A stretch of DNA of 52,946 nt, taken from a virus. This document shows, one piece after another, positions 6,711 through 15,700 of this stretch (the stretch's first letter is position 1; each line of letters starts with the position of its first letter). The translations under genes and the position numbers were made by a program. The stretch covers positions 1 through 52,946 of IMG/VR virus record IMGVR_UViG_3300020129_000041; one strand, given 5' to 3'. The notes beneath the pieces are model-generated. The model was not told the DNA's origin. It worked only from the letters and a program-made list of their open reading frames with translations, and did not search any database.

Positions 6711-7046
6711 CTACGGAGTGACGCCGGGCCCGGTAACCTCAATCGCTCCGGCTACTGCCAGGCCGGCGGCGACGCCGAGCGAACCTTGCAGCAGGTAGTT
6801 GCCGGGCGTCCCGAGCTTGGTCTGATCTCCGAAAGCCGCGGTAATATTGACCGCGCCTTGCTTGCCGGTCAGCGTCAGGGTCGCGCCTTGCGGGTTCGCG
6901 GGATCGGGCGCGACCAGCGTCGCAACGGTCGTGTCGTCGATCGCCCATACTGGGATATCGGCGTCCGTGGTCGTGTTGCCCTTGTCATCGACGAACTTGT
7001 CAACGGCCAGTTGGAACGGGCCGCCGTCTACGGTTGTATTGCTCAT
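6711..7046 (-). CDS. Ig-like (BIG2-type) domain protein, 111 aa
   Basis: The product reads as one beta-rich domain: PVWAIDDTTVATL ... PQGATLTLTGKQGAVNITAAFGD resembles bacterial Ig-like BIG2 repeats, which phages often place on virion surfaces. The ATG at 7046 has an AAGGAG site seven bases upstream. The frame is open further upstream to an ATG at 7193 (MSHHEHDG...), and that extension ends VTLKYPGFSITFEGDF, which looks coding. A 160-residue form or a separate peptide is therefore possible. It is the last gene of the late operon. A decoration or lysis-linked role is not shown. Confidence 0.7.
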   Translation of the reverse strand: MSNTTVDGGPFQLAVDKFVDDKGNTTTDADIPVWAIDDTTVATLVAPDPANPQGATLTLTGKQGAVNITAAFGDQTKLGTPGNYLLQGSLGVAAGLAVAGAIEVTGPGVTP

Positions 7047-7234
7047 GAAATCTCCTTCGAATGTAATCGAGAACCCCGGGTATTTCAGGGTAACGACGGG
7101 CCGTGCCGGCTCCGGTTTGCAGCGGCAGAATACCCAACAAAAGAGCCGCCGGAAGGCTTCCGCCGCAGGGCCGTCGTGTTCGTGGTGGCTCATGCCTGTA
7201 GTATACGCGCGGCGGTTTACGGTGGCGTTACCCG

Positions 7235-7624
7235 CTAGCCGAAATAGGCTGCGTTGAATGCCTTGGCGTCGGTCGCCGGGTCGCCGGTGAGCTGGAGCGT
7301 GAGCGGGCCCGGCGTCCCGTTCTTGCCGGGCGCTGGCGCTGGAGTGGCAGGCTCGGCTGCGGCCGGCCCCGCCGCGGTCACCGCCATGTGCGCCTCGACC
7401 GCCCCGCGCAATTTGGAAAGCTCCGTCGCGATATCGCTTCCTACGGCCTTCAGATCGGCCCCGGCGGTCGCGGTCAAGGCTGCAGCGCCGGTCGGGTTCT
7501 TCTTGTGATACCAGACGAAGGCGACGACGGCGAGGACGACGACCAGGATCGCGCCGAACATCCACGGGTCGAAGGTTGAGCTGGCAGCCGCCACGGGGGC
7601 GAGGGTTTGGGCGTAAGCGTTCAT
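7235..7624 (-). CDS. Single-pass membrane protein, 129 aa
   Basis: There is one strong membrane segment, MFGAILVVVLAVVAFVWY, near residues 20-38, followed by KK and a helical then Ala/Pro-rich tail. The ATG at 7624 overlaps the upstream o-spanin stop (ATGA) and has AGGAG about 11 bases upstream. It lies directly after the spanin pair in the lysis cassette, so a lysis or membrane-remodelling accessory role is plausible but not shown. Confidence 0.7.
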   Translation of the reverse strand: MNAYAQTLAPVAAASSTFDPWMFGAILVVVLAVVAFVWYHKKNPTGAAALTATAGADLKAVGSDIATELSKLRGAVEAHMAVTAAGPAAAEPATPAPAPGKNGTPGPLTLQLTGDPATDAKAFNAAYFG

Positions 7625-8013
7625 TTGGGGGCGACTCCTTTGGTGGTCTGACATTGGACAAACAGGGCTTCGAGCTGGCGCATGTAGAGCTCGTCGGCGG
7701 CGTTATCGGCCGCGATCGCATCCGCCATCTGGTCGGTCGTGGCGTGGTCGATATCGATCGGCGTCGGGACCGGCGCGACGGGGCGATCGGCCTCGCTGAA
7801 GCAGGGCACCGGGACCGGAACCTTGACCTCGACGGTCGTGGTCCGCGTTTCCGGCGGCAACGTCGGATCGGATGCGCAGCCGACAAGCGCCACCGCTATA
7901 ATTGCGATTGTGAGCCGACCATATCGCGGACGTCGATAGCGGCGCGGTGGCAACACGGAACAGGAGTTGGCGGGTCGACCCGCGACATCCCCGTACGATG
8001 CTGGCCGGCTCAT
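7621..8013 (-). CDS. Outer-membrane lipoprotein spanin (Rz1-like)
   Basis: This 130-residue product has an Arg-rich leader, a hydrophobic segment LTIAIIAVALVG and a lipobox ending in the cysteine of LVGC. A Pro-rich stretch (VKVPVPVPC, PVAPVPTP) follows. Lipobox plus proline-rich periplasmic part is the signature of o-spanins. The start overlaps the upstream i-spanin stop as ATGA. The n-region before the hydrophobic core is unusually long (about 33 residues), so an internal start cannot be excluded. With the i-spanin it would fuse inner and outer membranes in the last lysis step, which implies a Gram-negative host. Confidence 0.75.
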   Translation of the reverse strand: MSRPASYGDVAGRPANSCSVLPPRRYRRPRYGRLTIAIIAVALVGCASDPTLPPETRTTTVEVKVPVPVPCFSEADRPVAPVPTPIDIDHATTDQMADAIAADNAADELYMRQLEALFVQCQTTKGVAPK

Positions 8014-8456
8014 TTCGCCACCCCGCGCCGATCGCGCAGCGCCTGCCGCAGCGTGTCCTTTGCTTTGGCGAGTTCGTCCGCGCAGGCCATCAGTTTCGGC
8101 TTGGCGGCGGCGTCGGCCTGAAGTTGGGCGATCCGCGGGGCCGCTGCGGTTGCATCCTTCGCCTGCTGTACCCGCAGCGCCTTTGCCGCGTCAGAGTTCG
8201 CCTGCGCGCGGTTGTGCCAGAGGTCGACCAGATCGGATTGCGTCTTGGCGTTGGCGACGCAGGCCGCGGTATCGGCCTGGGCGTTCTCGATGCGCGTGTT
8301 CAATTGTGCGACCACCTTCTGGTCAGCCGCTAACTGTCGCGCCGCCCCTTCCTGCCGCGCCGGCTCGACGTAGTATTTCTGTTCGAATTCGTGGAAGGCG
8401 AAGGCCGCTCCGGCGGCGAGCGCGGCATAGATCGCGAGCTCGATGAGTATGCTCAC
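8010..8456 (-). CDS. Inner-membrane spanin (Rz-like)
   Basis: This 148-residue product has an N-terminal membrane anchor (LIELAIYAALAAGAAFAF) and then a long periplasmic helical region rich in Ala, Gln and Asp (QLAADQKVVAQLNTRIENAQ). This is the layout of i-spanins. The separate Rz1-like gene follows immediately with an ATGA overlap, rather than being nested as in lambda. Confidence 0.75.
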   Translation of the reverse strand: MSILIELAIYAALAAGAAFAFHEFEQKYYVEPARQEGAARQLAADQKVVAQLNTRIENAQADTAACVANAKTQSDLVDLWHNRAQANSDAAKALRVQQAKDATAAAPRIAQLQADAAAKPKLMACADELAKAKDTLRQALRDRRGVAK

Positions 8457-8752
8457 GGCGCCGGCCCGATGTAGGTCTGCACGACGGGGTCTTCGAGCTC
8501 GGCGATTGCCGCGCGCGCCCGCTTGATGTCATTGTCGATCGCGCTCGCGCAGTGCGAGCGGCCCGTAACTGGGTCTTTGCGAAACGGCCAGCAACGATCA
8601 AGCAAATACCAGCCGACGAGGCCCCAGCGATGGCCATGAGCCGCCGCCGTGCCGCAACGCGAGGATATCGTTACGCCCAGCGTACCGTAATGGAAGAACG
8701 CCTGCACGAAGGCGTCGAAGCCGATCGCGAGACGTAGGAGATATGCTGTCAT
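8453..8752 (-). CDS. Conserved phage protein of the lysis cassette, 99 aa
   Basis: The N-terminus MTAYLLRLAIGFDAFVQAFFHYG is amphipathic and hydrophobic. A later part has GRSHCASAIDNDIKRARAA. The spacing of an ISSR motif, a WYLLDRCWPF segment and a single HC motif resembles a small family of phage proteins often found near lysis genes. I recall the pattern but not an assigned function. Start and stop overlap its neighbours by four bases. Confidence 0.6.
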   Translation of the reverse strand: MTAYLLRLAIGFDAFVQAFFHYGTLGVTISSRCGTAAAHGHRWGLVGWYLLDRCWPFRKDPVTGRSHCASAIDNDIKRARAAIAELEDPVVQTYIGPAP

Positions 8753-9126
8753 CTCGATGCTGCCTTGGCCGCATCCCTGGCCTTAGCAAGCTCTGCGGCG
8801 GCTACGTCGAGCTTCTTCTGCCACAGCGCGCGCTCACCCACCTCGGCTTTGCTCAAGTTCTGATATCGCGCCTTGGTGTCGAGTCGGTCTACTTCGTCGC
8901 CAAGGCGCTCGGCCCGTAAGTTAATGTGGGCGACATCATGCCAGCCCTCGTCCCGGCGATAGTCACTCTTGAAAACGAACGTACCGACGACCCACCCGCC
9001 GAACCCACCGAGTAACGCTACGATGGTTAGGAGCGAGGCAATCGCCGCCAATGGGTGCTCGGCGAACGACAGGAAGCCGCGGCTCAGGTTCTCTTTGCGG
9101 GTTGCCGGCTTGCGAGGTTTGGTCAT
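8749..9126 (-). CDS. Membrane-anchored coiled-coil protein, 125 aa
   Basis: A basic N-terminus is followed by a membrane helix (IASLLTIVALLGGFGGWVVGTFVF, about residues 29-52) and then a coiled coil with heptad-like charged residues (LRAERLGDEVDRLDTKARYQ). The topology resembles an i-spanin, so the cassette may hold two spanin-like proteins. Both ends overlap neighbours as ATGA. Confidence 0.65.
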   Translation of the reverse strand: MTKPRKPATRKENLSRGFLSFAEHPLAAIASLLTIVALLGGFGGWVVGTFVFKSDYRRDEGWHDVAHINLRAERLGDEVDRLDTKARYQNLSKAEVGERALWQKKLDVAAAELAKARDAAKAASR

Positions 9127-9506
9127 TTGGTTAGTGTAGTCTTTTGCGGAACGTCCGGAGGCGCGGTCGGCAGCACGCCAGCGGGCGCCGTGCCCCCGGC
9201 CGGAACGGTCGCGGTATGACTGTCGCTCCAGATGAAGGCAGCGATTCCCGGCAGCACGGTTACGAAGATTGCGGCCGAGATCGCGGCTACGGCGGTACTA
9301 TACGCTGAGAGAATCTTGGTGAGCTCCTCCGAGCTTGGCCATGCCGTCCAGTACGCGCCGCCGGCGGCAGCGGTAACAATCGCAAGCAAGCCCCCATAGA
9401 TACGCATGGTGCGGAACAGGAAGACGTACCCCGCATTGACGGTCCCATCGGCATTCATAATCGCCGAGTGGTACAGCGCAACCGGATCGAAGCGCGGAGC
9501 GCTCAT
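9123..9506 (-). CDS. Two-helix membrane protein, candidate holin
   Basis: This 127-residue product has two hydrophobic segments (YGGLLAIVTAAAGGAYW and AVAAISAAIFVTVLPGIAAFIW) and a Pro/Ala-rich tail. It starts four bases inside the end of the endolysin gene (ATGA). Position and topology make it the best holin candidate, but several other small membrane proteins in the cassette could do the job. The longer frame reaching 9983 is an antisense-like shadow of the endolysin gene. Confidence 0.6.
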   Translation of the reverse strand: MSAPRFDPVALYHSAIMNADGTVNAGYVFLFRTMRIYGGLLAIVTAAAGGAYWTAWPSSEELTKILSAYSTAVAAISAAIFVTVLPGIAAFIWSDSHTATVPAGGTAPAGVLPTAPPDVPQKTTLTK

Positions 9507-10045
9507 GCGAGCGCCTGGTTGGCGAGCTTGAGGTACGCTACTCGCCGATCGAAGTGCGTCGCTGGAGCTGTCACCGACCCGTTTATCTTGAGCGTGATTC
9601 GCTCGAAGTTTCCGGCGTCGGCGAGGTTGTTTAGGTCGTTTGTTTGCCAGAACCATGCGCCTCCCTGGGCAGCGCCCCACGGTTGCTCGAGCAGTTCGGG
9701 CGTATCGAGCAATCGCAGATCGCCATAGACGGCGAGTGAACAAGCCTGATAGTTGGCGCGGCCCGTGACTTCGAGCAAGCCGCGGCCCGGGAACTTGATG
9801 CCATCGCCGGGTTGCGTGTTGCCGAGGTCTGCGCGGCCCTCGTACGCCGCTCCGCTCGCGATCTCCCGCACATACCTGAGCTCGCCGGATTCCTCCGCCA
9901 CTTGGGCGAGGAATGCGGCCTGCCGCGCTTTCGTCTGGTCGATACCGAAGGCGACTTGCGCGTCGTTGATCGGCGAGATCCACGTCGCGGCGCGGTCCTC
10001 GGTCAACGTCCGCATGATCGTGCGAAGCTGCGTCGTTGAGATCAT
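9503..10045 (-). CDS. Endolysin, glycoside hydrolase family 19 (chitinase-like)
   Basis: This 180-residue product has AAFLAQVAEESGELRYVRE (catalytic glutamate in the EESG motif, near residue 52) and KFPGRGLLEVTGRANYQ, both hallmarks of GH19 phage lysozymes. The whole protein is one catalytic domain without a cell-wall-binding extension or signal peptide. It needs a holin to reach peptidoglycan, which fits the neighbouring membrane proteins. Confidence 0.92.
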   Translation of the reverse strand: MISTTQLRTIMRTLTEDRAATWISPINDAQVAFGIDQTKARQAAFLAQVAEESGELRYVREIASGAAYEGRADLGNTQPGDGIKFPGRGLLEVTGRANYQACSLAVYGDLRLLDTPELLEQPWGAAQGGAWFWQTNDLNNLADAGNFERITLKINGSVTAPATHFDRRVAYLKLANQALA

Positions 10046-10046
10046 G

Positions 10047-10592
10047 TCATTTCGTCGTCGTGGTCGTCGTGGGACGGGCCACTTCCGGCGGCACGTTAAT
10101 GATAATTGTCGGCGGAGTGACTGCCGCAGTTGATGGCGCTACGTGACTGCCTAGCACCGCGTAGGCTGTTATGAATACTCCGACCGCAGCGATCACCGCG
10201 AAGATATATTTCCACGTGTTGTCTACGCCGCCGCCGCGTCCACGTTGTTGAGATACAAACTCCTGAATCGGTTTCAGCGTTTCCTCGATCTTCGCCACCG
10301 ACGACGCAAGATCGTCCTTGGAGGAGTAAAAACCCCGCTCTTTACTGATCTGCTCGCGCAATTCGTTCGCCTTTTCGTCTTTGTATGTTTGAATCTCACG
10401 CGCCAGACCGAGCGCTGCGAGGTCCGCAGTTTCCTTGATCTTCAGCGCCTTCTCGCGCTCGACGCCAACCTCCATATAGCGTCGGTCGCGCTCAGTTTGC
10501 AATTTTTCCTCAGCCGTCCGCAGCGCCTCGTTATGTGCGGCATAGGTGTCGACGGTCCAACCGCTTACCTGCTTTTCGGTTTCTCCGCTCAT
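10047..10592 (-). CDS. Coiled-coil protein with C-terminal membrane helix, 181 aa
   Basis: A long charged helical region (ALRTAEEKLQTERDRRYMEV, REIQTYKDEKANELREQI) is followed by a membrane helix (YIFAVIAAVGVFITAYAVL) and a tail rich in Pro, Val and Thr ending in seven Thr and a Lys. The ATG at 10592 has GAGGTG seven bases upstream. An ATG six codons earlier lacks this. Similar proteins are common near phage lysis genes. Function unknown. Confidence 0.68.
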   Translation of the reverse strand: MSGETEKQVSGWTVDTYAAHNEALRTAEEKLQTERDRRYMEVGVEREKALKIKETADLAALGLAREIQTYKDEKANELREQISKERGFYSSKDDLASSVAKIEETLKPIQEFVSQQRGRGGGVDNTWKYIFAVIAAVGVFITAYAVLGSHVAPSTAAVTPPTIIINVPPEVARPTTTTTTK

Positions 10593-10596
10593 GGTT

Positions 10597-11001
10597 TCAC
10601 CTCTTGCCATTCCTGATCGCCATATAAATATCCGCGTGCTCGCGGACCATCCGCGACTCGAATTCCTTCATCAGCGCGGAATCGGTTTCCAGTTTGCTAA
10701 TCCGTTCCTCGTTGATCTCCTGCCGGCGCCGAGTGTAGGACGCGTTAGCGCGGTCGACTTCGGCATCGTGCTTAAGTTGCTTGACTTCCTCGGCGAGTTG
10801 TGTCTGAGCATGGGCTTCGCTCCAAACAATTCCGCCGAACGTCGTACCGAGCACGATCCCTAACCCAATGATGGCCACGACCAGATGCCAGAGCTCGACC
10901 CTTATACCACCGCGAGCCGCCGCGACCATGCCGAGCAGCGGAAAATGCTCCGCAATCTTGTGCAAATGGCTTGCGCTGTCAGGGCCGAAAGGGTCACTCA
11001 T
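10597..11001 (-). CDS. Membrane protein with coiled-coil tail, 134 aa
   Basis: A central membrane helix (VELWHLVVAIIGLGIVLGTTFGGIVW broken by one His) is followed by a charged helix (LAEEVKQLKHDAEVDRA and EERISKLETD). The start overlaps the LamG-domain gene stop by four bases. It is one of five or more small membrane proteins in this cassette. Role not assignable from sequence. Confidence 0.65.
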   Translation of the reverse strand: MSDPFGPDSASHLHKIAEHFPLLGMVAAARGGIRVELWHLVVAIIGLGIVLGTTFGGIVWSEAHAQTQLAEEVKQLKHDAEVDRANASYTRRRQEINEERISKLETDSALMKEFESRMVREHADIYMAIRNGKR

Positions 11002-11744
11002 GAATTCGGGAAGGCGCCCGATGGAATGGAAAAGTTAGCCGCGTATCTCCCGACGCCGTTAGTCACGCGGAGGTCATCGAACTTACCTACGCATGAGCCT
11101 CCGCCATTGCCAGCGATCCCGAGCGACATTTGGTTCTGCACATAAGTATTGCTGTCAGTGAAATTTGAACCAACTTGCGTTCCGTTCACGAAAAGCCGCG
11201 TCGTGCCGCTGGCCCGACAAAGCGCGACGTGCTGGAATACTCCAGCCGTTATCGCCCCCGCCGCGCTGGTAATACGCGCGACGCCGTTGCCAACATATCG
11301 GATGGTTCCATCGTGTAGTCCGCCATCATTTAGATTTGGCACCCAAGCAGCAGTCAGTGACGAATCGCGCATATCGAAATAGATTTTCGTCGCATTGAAA
11401 TCATCGTTGAGCGTCGTCGGATTAACCCAGAATTCCACGGTCCAATCGCTGGTACTGAAGTTGTAGTCAGCGTGCGTCGCTCCTCTGAGCCCATTGCCGA
11501 TGCCAGAGTTAGGATTATTGAGACAAGCCGTTCCCCATTTTGGAGAACTAGTGGTAAGCAGTGACCCGAGGCTTCCGGTGTTCGCCAAAGTATTGCCGCG
11601 CGAGCACGAATTCGTGTAGGTCGTCGATCCGTTCGTGCCGTCGAAGTGCGCGAGCTGCACAACTGAGGAAAAGAACGGATCGTGAGCCAAGCCGCTGGAC
11701 TGAGCGACAGGGCCTGAGATCATCGGCCAGTAGATCAGGCTCAT
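10998..11744 (-). CDS. LamG/concanavalin-like lectin domain protein
   Basis: This 248-residue product carries the laminin G-like/ConA jelly-roll pattern: WTVEFWVNP, IRYVGNGVARIT, FQHVALCRASGTTRLFVNGTQVGS and KFDDLRVTNGVGRY are the strands typical of this fold. Such domains bind or cut glycans. In phage tails they occur in receptor-binding proteins. It lies between the collagen-like tail fibre and the lysis genes, so a tail-tip glycan-binding role is inferred. No catalytic residues can be assigned. Confidence 0.8.
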   Translation of the reverse strand: MSLIYWPMISGPVAQSSGLAHDPFFSSVVQLAHFDGTNGSTTYTNSCSRGNTLANTGSLGSLLTTSSPKWGTACLNNPNSGIGNGLRGATHADYNFSTSDWTVEFWVNPTTLNDDFNATKIYFDMRDSSLTAAWVPNLNDGGLHDGTIRYVGNGVARITSAAGAITAGVFQHVALCRASGTTRLFVNGTQVGSNFTDSNTYVQNQMSLGIAGNGGGSCVGKFDDLRVTNGVGRYAANFSIPSGAFPNS

Positions 11745-12763
11745 GCGAGCGCCCCCGAAAGCACGAATGTGTTGGCAGCGTATGCGAATAGCGTTGCGGA
11801 GGCGTATTGCCCTGAGAGTTTGGTCAGAGCGCCCAGGGAGTTAACCGTCGTGCTACTAGGCGTGACGGTAACCTGGCCGGCGCCGAGTTGGACGAGCATA
11901 CAGCCAAAGTTCGCGCCCAGGCCAGTCGGCACGGTGAGTGTGATCGCGCTCGCATTGTTCAGTGTCACTGTGACGCCATTATCGCTCGTTAGCAGCGTAT
12001 AGCTCGTCCCTGTCTGCGCGTTCGTGCTCGCGGCCCAGTCGGTCCCATTTGTACCGTTCGTTCCATTGGTCCCGTTAGTTCCGTTTGTACCGTCAACCCC
12101 AGGCTGGCCGGCGACATTGATATCCCAATCGGTGTGCGTTCCGGTGCCCGAATTCTTATCCATTGTCGCGACAAGAGTCGTCCCGGAGTACGAGGTGACG
12201 ACGCCCTCCATCCATTCGGCCGTTCCTCTCGACGTTGCGCGGATTCTCGCGCCGACGGTGTAAGCAAGTCCGGACTGCGTCGTGAACGATTTGGAACCAG
12301 AACCTGCGGTCGCGAGGCTTGTGGTGCTGGTCGCGGTATAGCCTGCACCGTTTGTTCCGTTCGCCCCGGGGAGGCCAGCGCCCTGAGCCGTGCGCCAATC
12401 GTTATAGCTCGAAACGAACCCGCTCGCGGTCAGCACGTCGTAAAGAGCGACGGATCCAGCCGCGAGAGGACCCGGCCAGCTTCCAGGGATGCTCGTCGTC
12501 GTATGGACGACTCCGGACGTATCGACGTAGATGTAATTGGTCGTGTTATCGGTCAGCGTCAGCGTCCCATTGGCGATCTGTGTCGGCGTGCCAGAGACTT
12601 GCAGCGTGCCGCCGTAGTATCCCCAGACGAGGCCGATGCAGACGCTTGCGTGCCGCCCGAATCCGGTCGACGGAGATGCCGCATCGGTTGCGGCATTGAA
12701 AGTTACCTCCTTCGACCCTTGCGATTGGAGCATCGTATCCAGATTTGTCGTCGAATTCGCCAT
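11741..12763 (-). CDS. Tail fibre with collagen-like segment
   Basis: This 340-residue product opens with a domain typical of phage fibre N-termini (MANSTTNLDTMLQSQGSKEV). A short G-x-N tract (about 132-139) precedes a beta module (about 143-219), then a collagen-like (G-T-N)n tract (about 223-241) and a C-terminal beta domain that may trimerise. The beta module also occurs in the DUF2460 protein at 18051-18866. Start and stop are packed tightly against its neighbours. Confidence 0.8.
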   Translation of the reverse strand: MANSTTNLDTMLQSQGSKEVTFNAATDAASPSTGFGRHASVCIGLVWGYYGGTLQVSGTPTQIANGTLTLTDNTTNYIYVDTSGVVHTTTSIPGSWPGPLAAGSVALYDVLTASGFVSSYNDWRTAQGAGLPGANGTNGAGYTATSTTSLATAGSGSKSFTTQSGLAYTVGARIRATSRGTAEWMEGVVTSYSGTTLVATMDKNSGTGTHTDWDINVAGQPGVDGTNGTNGTNGTNGTNGTDWAASTNAQTGTSYTLLTSDNGVTVTLNNASAITLTVPTGLGANFGCMLVQLGAGQVTVTPSSTTVNSLGALTKLSGQYASATLFAYAANTFVLSGALA

Positions 12764-12766
12764 TGC

Positions 12767-15700
12767 TTAACTCGCTTTCAGCTTGAAACCGATGTTGGCG
12801 ATCATGCCGCTGACGCCATCGGTTGTGATCGTGATGTAATAAGTCGTGTTCGGCTGCAATTGCGGATTCGTCTGCGGGTTCGGCACGAAGCCGGTATAAG
12901 CCGCGACTGAGATTTCATTATTGCCCTCGGCGTGTGCGGTCGGCTGGATCGGCACCCCGCATGGCGAGAGCGAGAGCACATAGTTCCGCGGCGTCGGCGG
13001 TCCGCCGAATTCGACCGCGATAAACTGGAGCACGTAGTTACCCGGGCTCGCTCCGATCACGAACTTGAACACCCAAGCATCGCCGGGGCCGAAGTCGGAT
13101 GGCGAGAAGAACGAACCGCCGCCCGTGCCCCAAGTCACGTTTTGATTGGTGACCGTTCCGCCGCCCGTGCAACCGCCGCCCGTTGGCGGGGAAGGTGGCG
13201 GCAGCGTATTGAACGGCTGCACGGGATGCGCTGGCGCATCTACGAATGAGCCGGCGCCTGGGATCGCGGCATTCGTTTGCGCCCCAAGACCGAAAGTTCC
13301 AAGTTGCGCGATCGATACGTAGACCGTTTGCTGAATGCGCGTGAAGTCGGCGACCTGCATTGCATTCGTATAGGTGAACGCTGGCGAGGTCAGCCCAGTG
13401 ACGACTCGCGCGCAAGTACTAAACTTTGAGTCCCAGATTTGTAATACATAGAGCTCGGTCGGTTCCGATACCGGCACGTCAGTAAAGTCGGCCCATGCCC
13501 CGCCGACGCGCGTCCGGCGCGTAGCCTGTATCAATATATCGCCAGCCGCATTCGGCGCGCCGTGCAGCAACGTCGGCGAATAGGGGCGCAACGTGACGCC
13601 ATTGCACACGAAACTGATCGCCTGCGTAGAATCAAGGCTGGAACCTATGCTTACCGGTTTCCACGATCGCGACTGACCAAGGTCCGAGAAGATAAGCGGT
13701 GCGCTGACCGTGGATGGCAGGAGGATAAAACGCTCGCCGGAGACGTGCGTCACCATCTCGAACTCCGTGCCCCTTCGCCCGCGCAACAATCCGGATAGCT
13801 TATAGGTTAACGGCGCGGTCAGAACGGCGTTCTTGAACTGTATGATCTCGCTCCCGAGCAGCGCCATATTCGCACCGCCAAGCACCGCGAGTTCATTCTG
13901 ATTGTCAAGCGTCCCGCCGCCTGCTCCGATCAATACGCTGACGCTATTTAGCTCGTCGAACATATTGCCGCCAGCGAAATTGCCCAGCGCTGTCTGCGCT
14001 GTGCCTATGACCGATGCGGTGCGCAGCGCAGCATCTTGGGTATAGGTCTGGCCGCCGTCAACGGAGAGGTAAAGATTTGCGCCCTTCCACGTATCGTCTG
14101 CCGTACCCGCCATTGCGGCATAGATGCCGATGGATGGATCAGTATCGACTAGCAGCGGAATGTCGAGCGGTACTAGCAGCGTCGGTTGCGAGGAGCCAGA
14201 GGACGGCGGCGTACCGCTGCCGCTTGTTGCATTAGACGCGACCTCGGCGGTATAGAGCGCTGGAATCGAGCGCTTGCCATCGAATTCCACAATCCCGCGC
14301 GCGGTCAGCCTCTTGTTCTCGATTCGGATAATGTGGCCGTTCGCTGCCACGACGTCGGTCGGTCGCAGGTAAGCGTACTTGCGCGAGGTCTGAAACCTGA
14401 ACGCGTCCCGTTCGGCTATGGTGTCGTATAGGAGAACGTTCGCAATCTGCCGCGCTTTCTGGTCCGACATGGCGATCGCGAGCGACAAGTCCGCAACGGA
14501 CGTGCTGAGCGTGACCTGCCTTATCGCCTGCTGAACCCCTGGCTGGTACGCTGCCCCAGTGTTCATGTAATGAATATCGACCTCGGCCGACAGCTCTAAC
14601 TCCTGTGTTCGCGCGTGCTCGACCAACGGCCCAGGCTCGCTGCCGTACTCGACCGCTGCTAATTCATCATCTGGAATCGTTATGACCGGAGCCGCACCGC
14701 GATTCACGAAGACCGCTTTACCGTCGCTATCTACTGCATCAACGAAGTAGGCAGAGCGCAATTGATCCAAGTCTGAACGCGCGTCCGTGCGAGTGGAGAT
14801 GAGGTAGCCATCGACTACCTGCGTCAGAGCGCTTACATCTATATCGCCGGCCGAGAGTCCTACGCGCGTAGAAACGTCGCTGACTATTTCTGACAGCAGG
14901 ATCGTACCGGCGCCGATTATCCTAGAGAATAGCGCCATCGATGAACCCTGGATTACGCCGCAGTAGCCATCGGATGGGCTGCACATCGCCGCGTAGGGGA
15001 TACCGGTCTCGTTCGGATTGGTCATGAATGCGGCGGCACCAGTCGAGTCCCAATCGAGTATTCCGGTGTTCGGGTCGATCTTGAACACTGTAGCGATACC
15101 GACCTGTCCGCTATAGTTCGGTTCGCCCACTTTCGGGTTGTAACTGTTGTTGGCGCTGTAGCACCAAAGAAACTCGCCGTTATCCTCAAGCACATTGATG
15201 TTGAAACTGGCTTGCCCTGCGGTGCCGCTATCGTTTCTCAATGATTGCGAGGCGAGTCCTATTATGTTTAGGTTGCTGGCGATCGTTCCGGTCGATGTGA
15301 CCGTGCCATCGACGATCCGATACCATTTAGTCGGCCGACTTGCCTGAGAGATGAGGCTCGTCATTACGAGCAATATCTTGCCGTTCTGAGATAAGGCCGA
15401 GTGGGTGAAAAACTCAGCGGCCGGAACTCCAGCATCATTAGCGAAATTCTTGCCAGTCAATCCGGTCGAACCCGATAGGGATGCAGAACCGGAGCCGACC
15501 GCGCAGTTGGTCGTACTCGCCCCAATCAGGCCGCCTCCGCTCCCGCCGAAATCTCCAGAGCACCAGAGCGGAGTCGTGCTCGTATCGGCATAGACGTAAG
15601 TCCCGATCGGCTTCCAGCCAAAGTTAGACCCAGCAGATGTGACCGGGGCGACGACGGAATCGCCGATAACGTCGGCAGCGGCCTCTACGTAACTCGGATT

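Noticed and set aside
6540-7238. Plus-strand frame of 232 codons across the early/late convergence
   Set aside because: It runs opposite to the terminator, the spanin-side genes and the MmcB-like gene, with Arg/Gly-rich sequence typical of a shadow frame.
6711-7886. Minus-strand frame of 391 codons
   Set aside because: The upstream two thirds is out-of-frame reading of the spanin and membrane protein genes. Only the last 111 to 160 codons look real.
9123-9983. Minus-strand frame of 286 codons
   Set aside because: The first part is a frame-shadow of the endolysin gene. The real gene starts at 9506 with an ATGA overlap.
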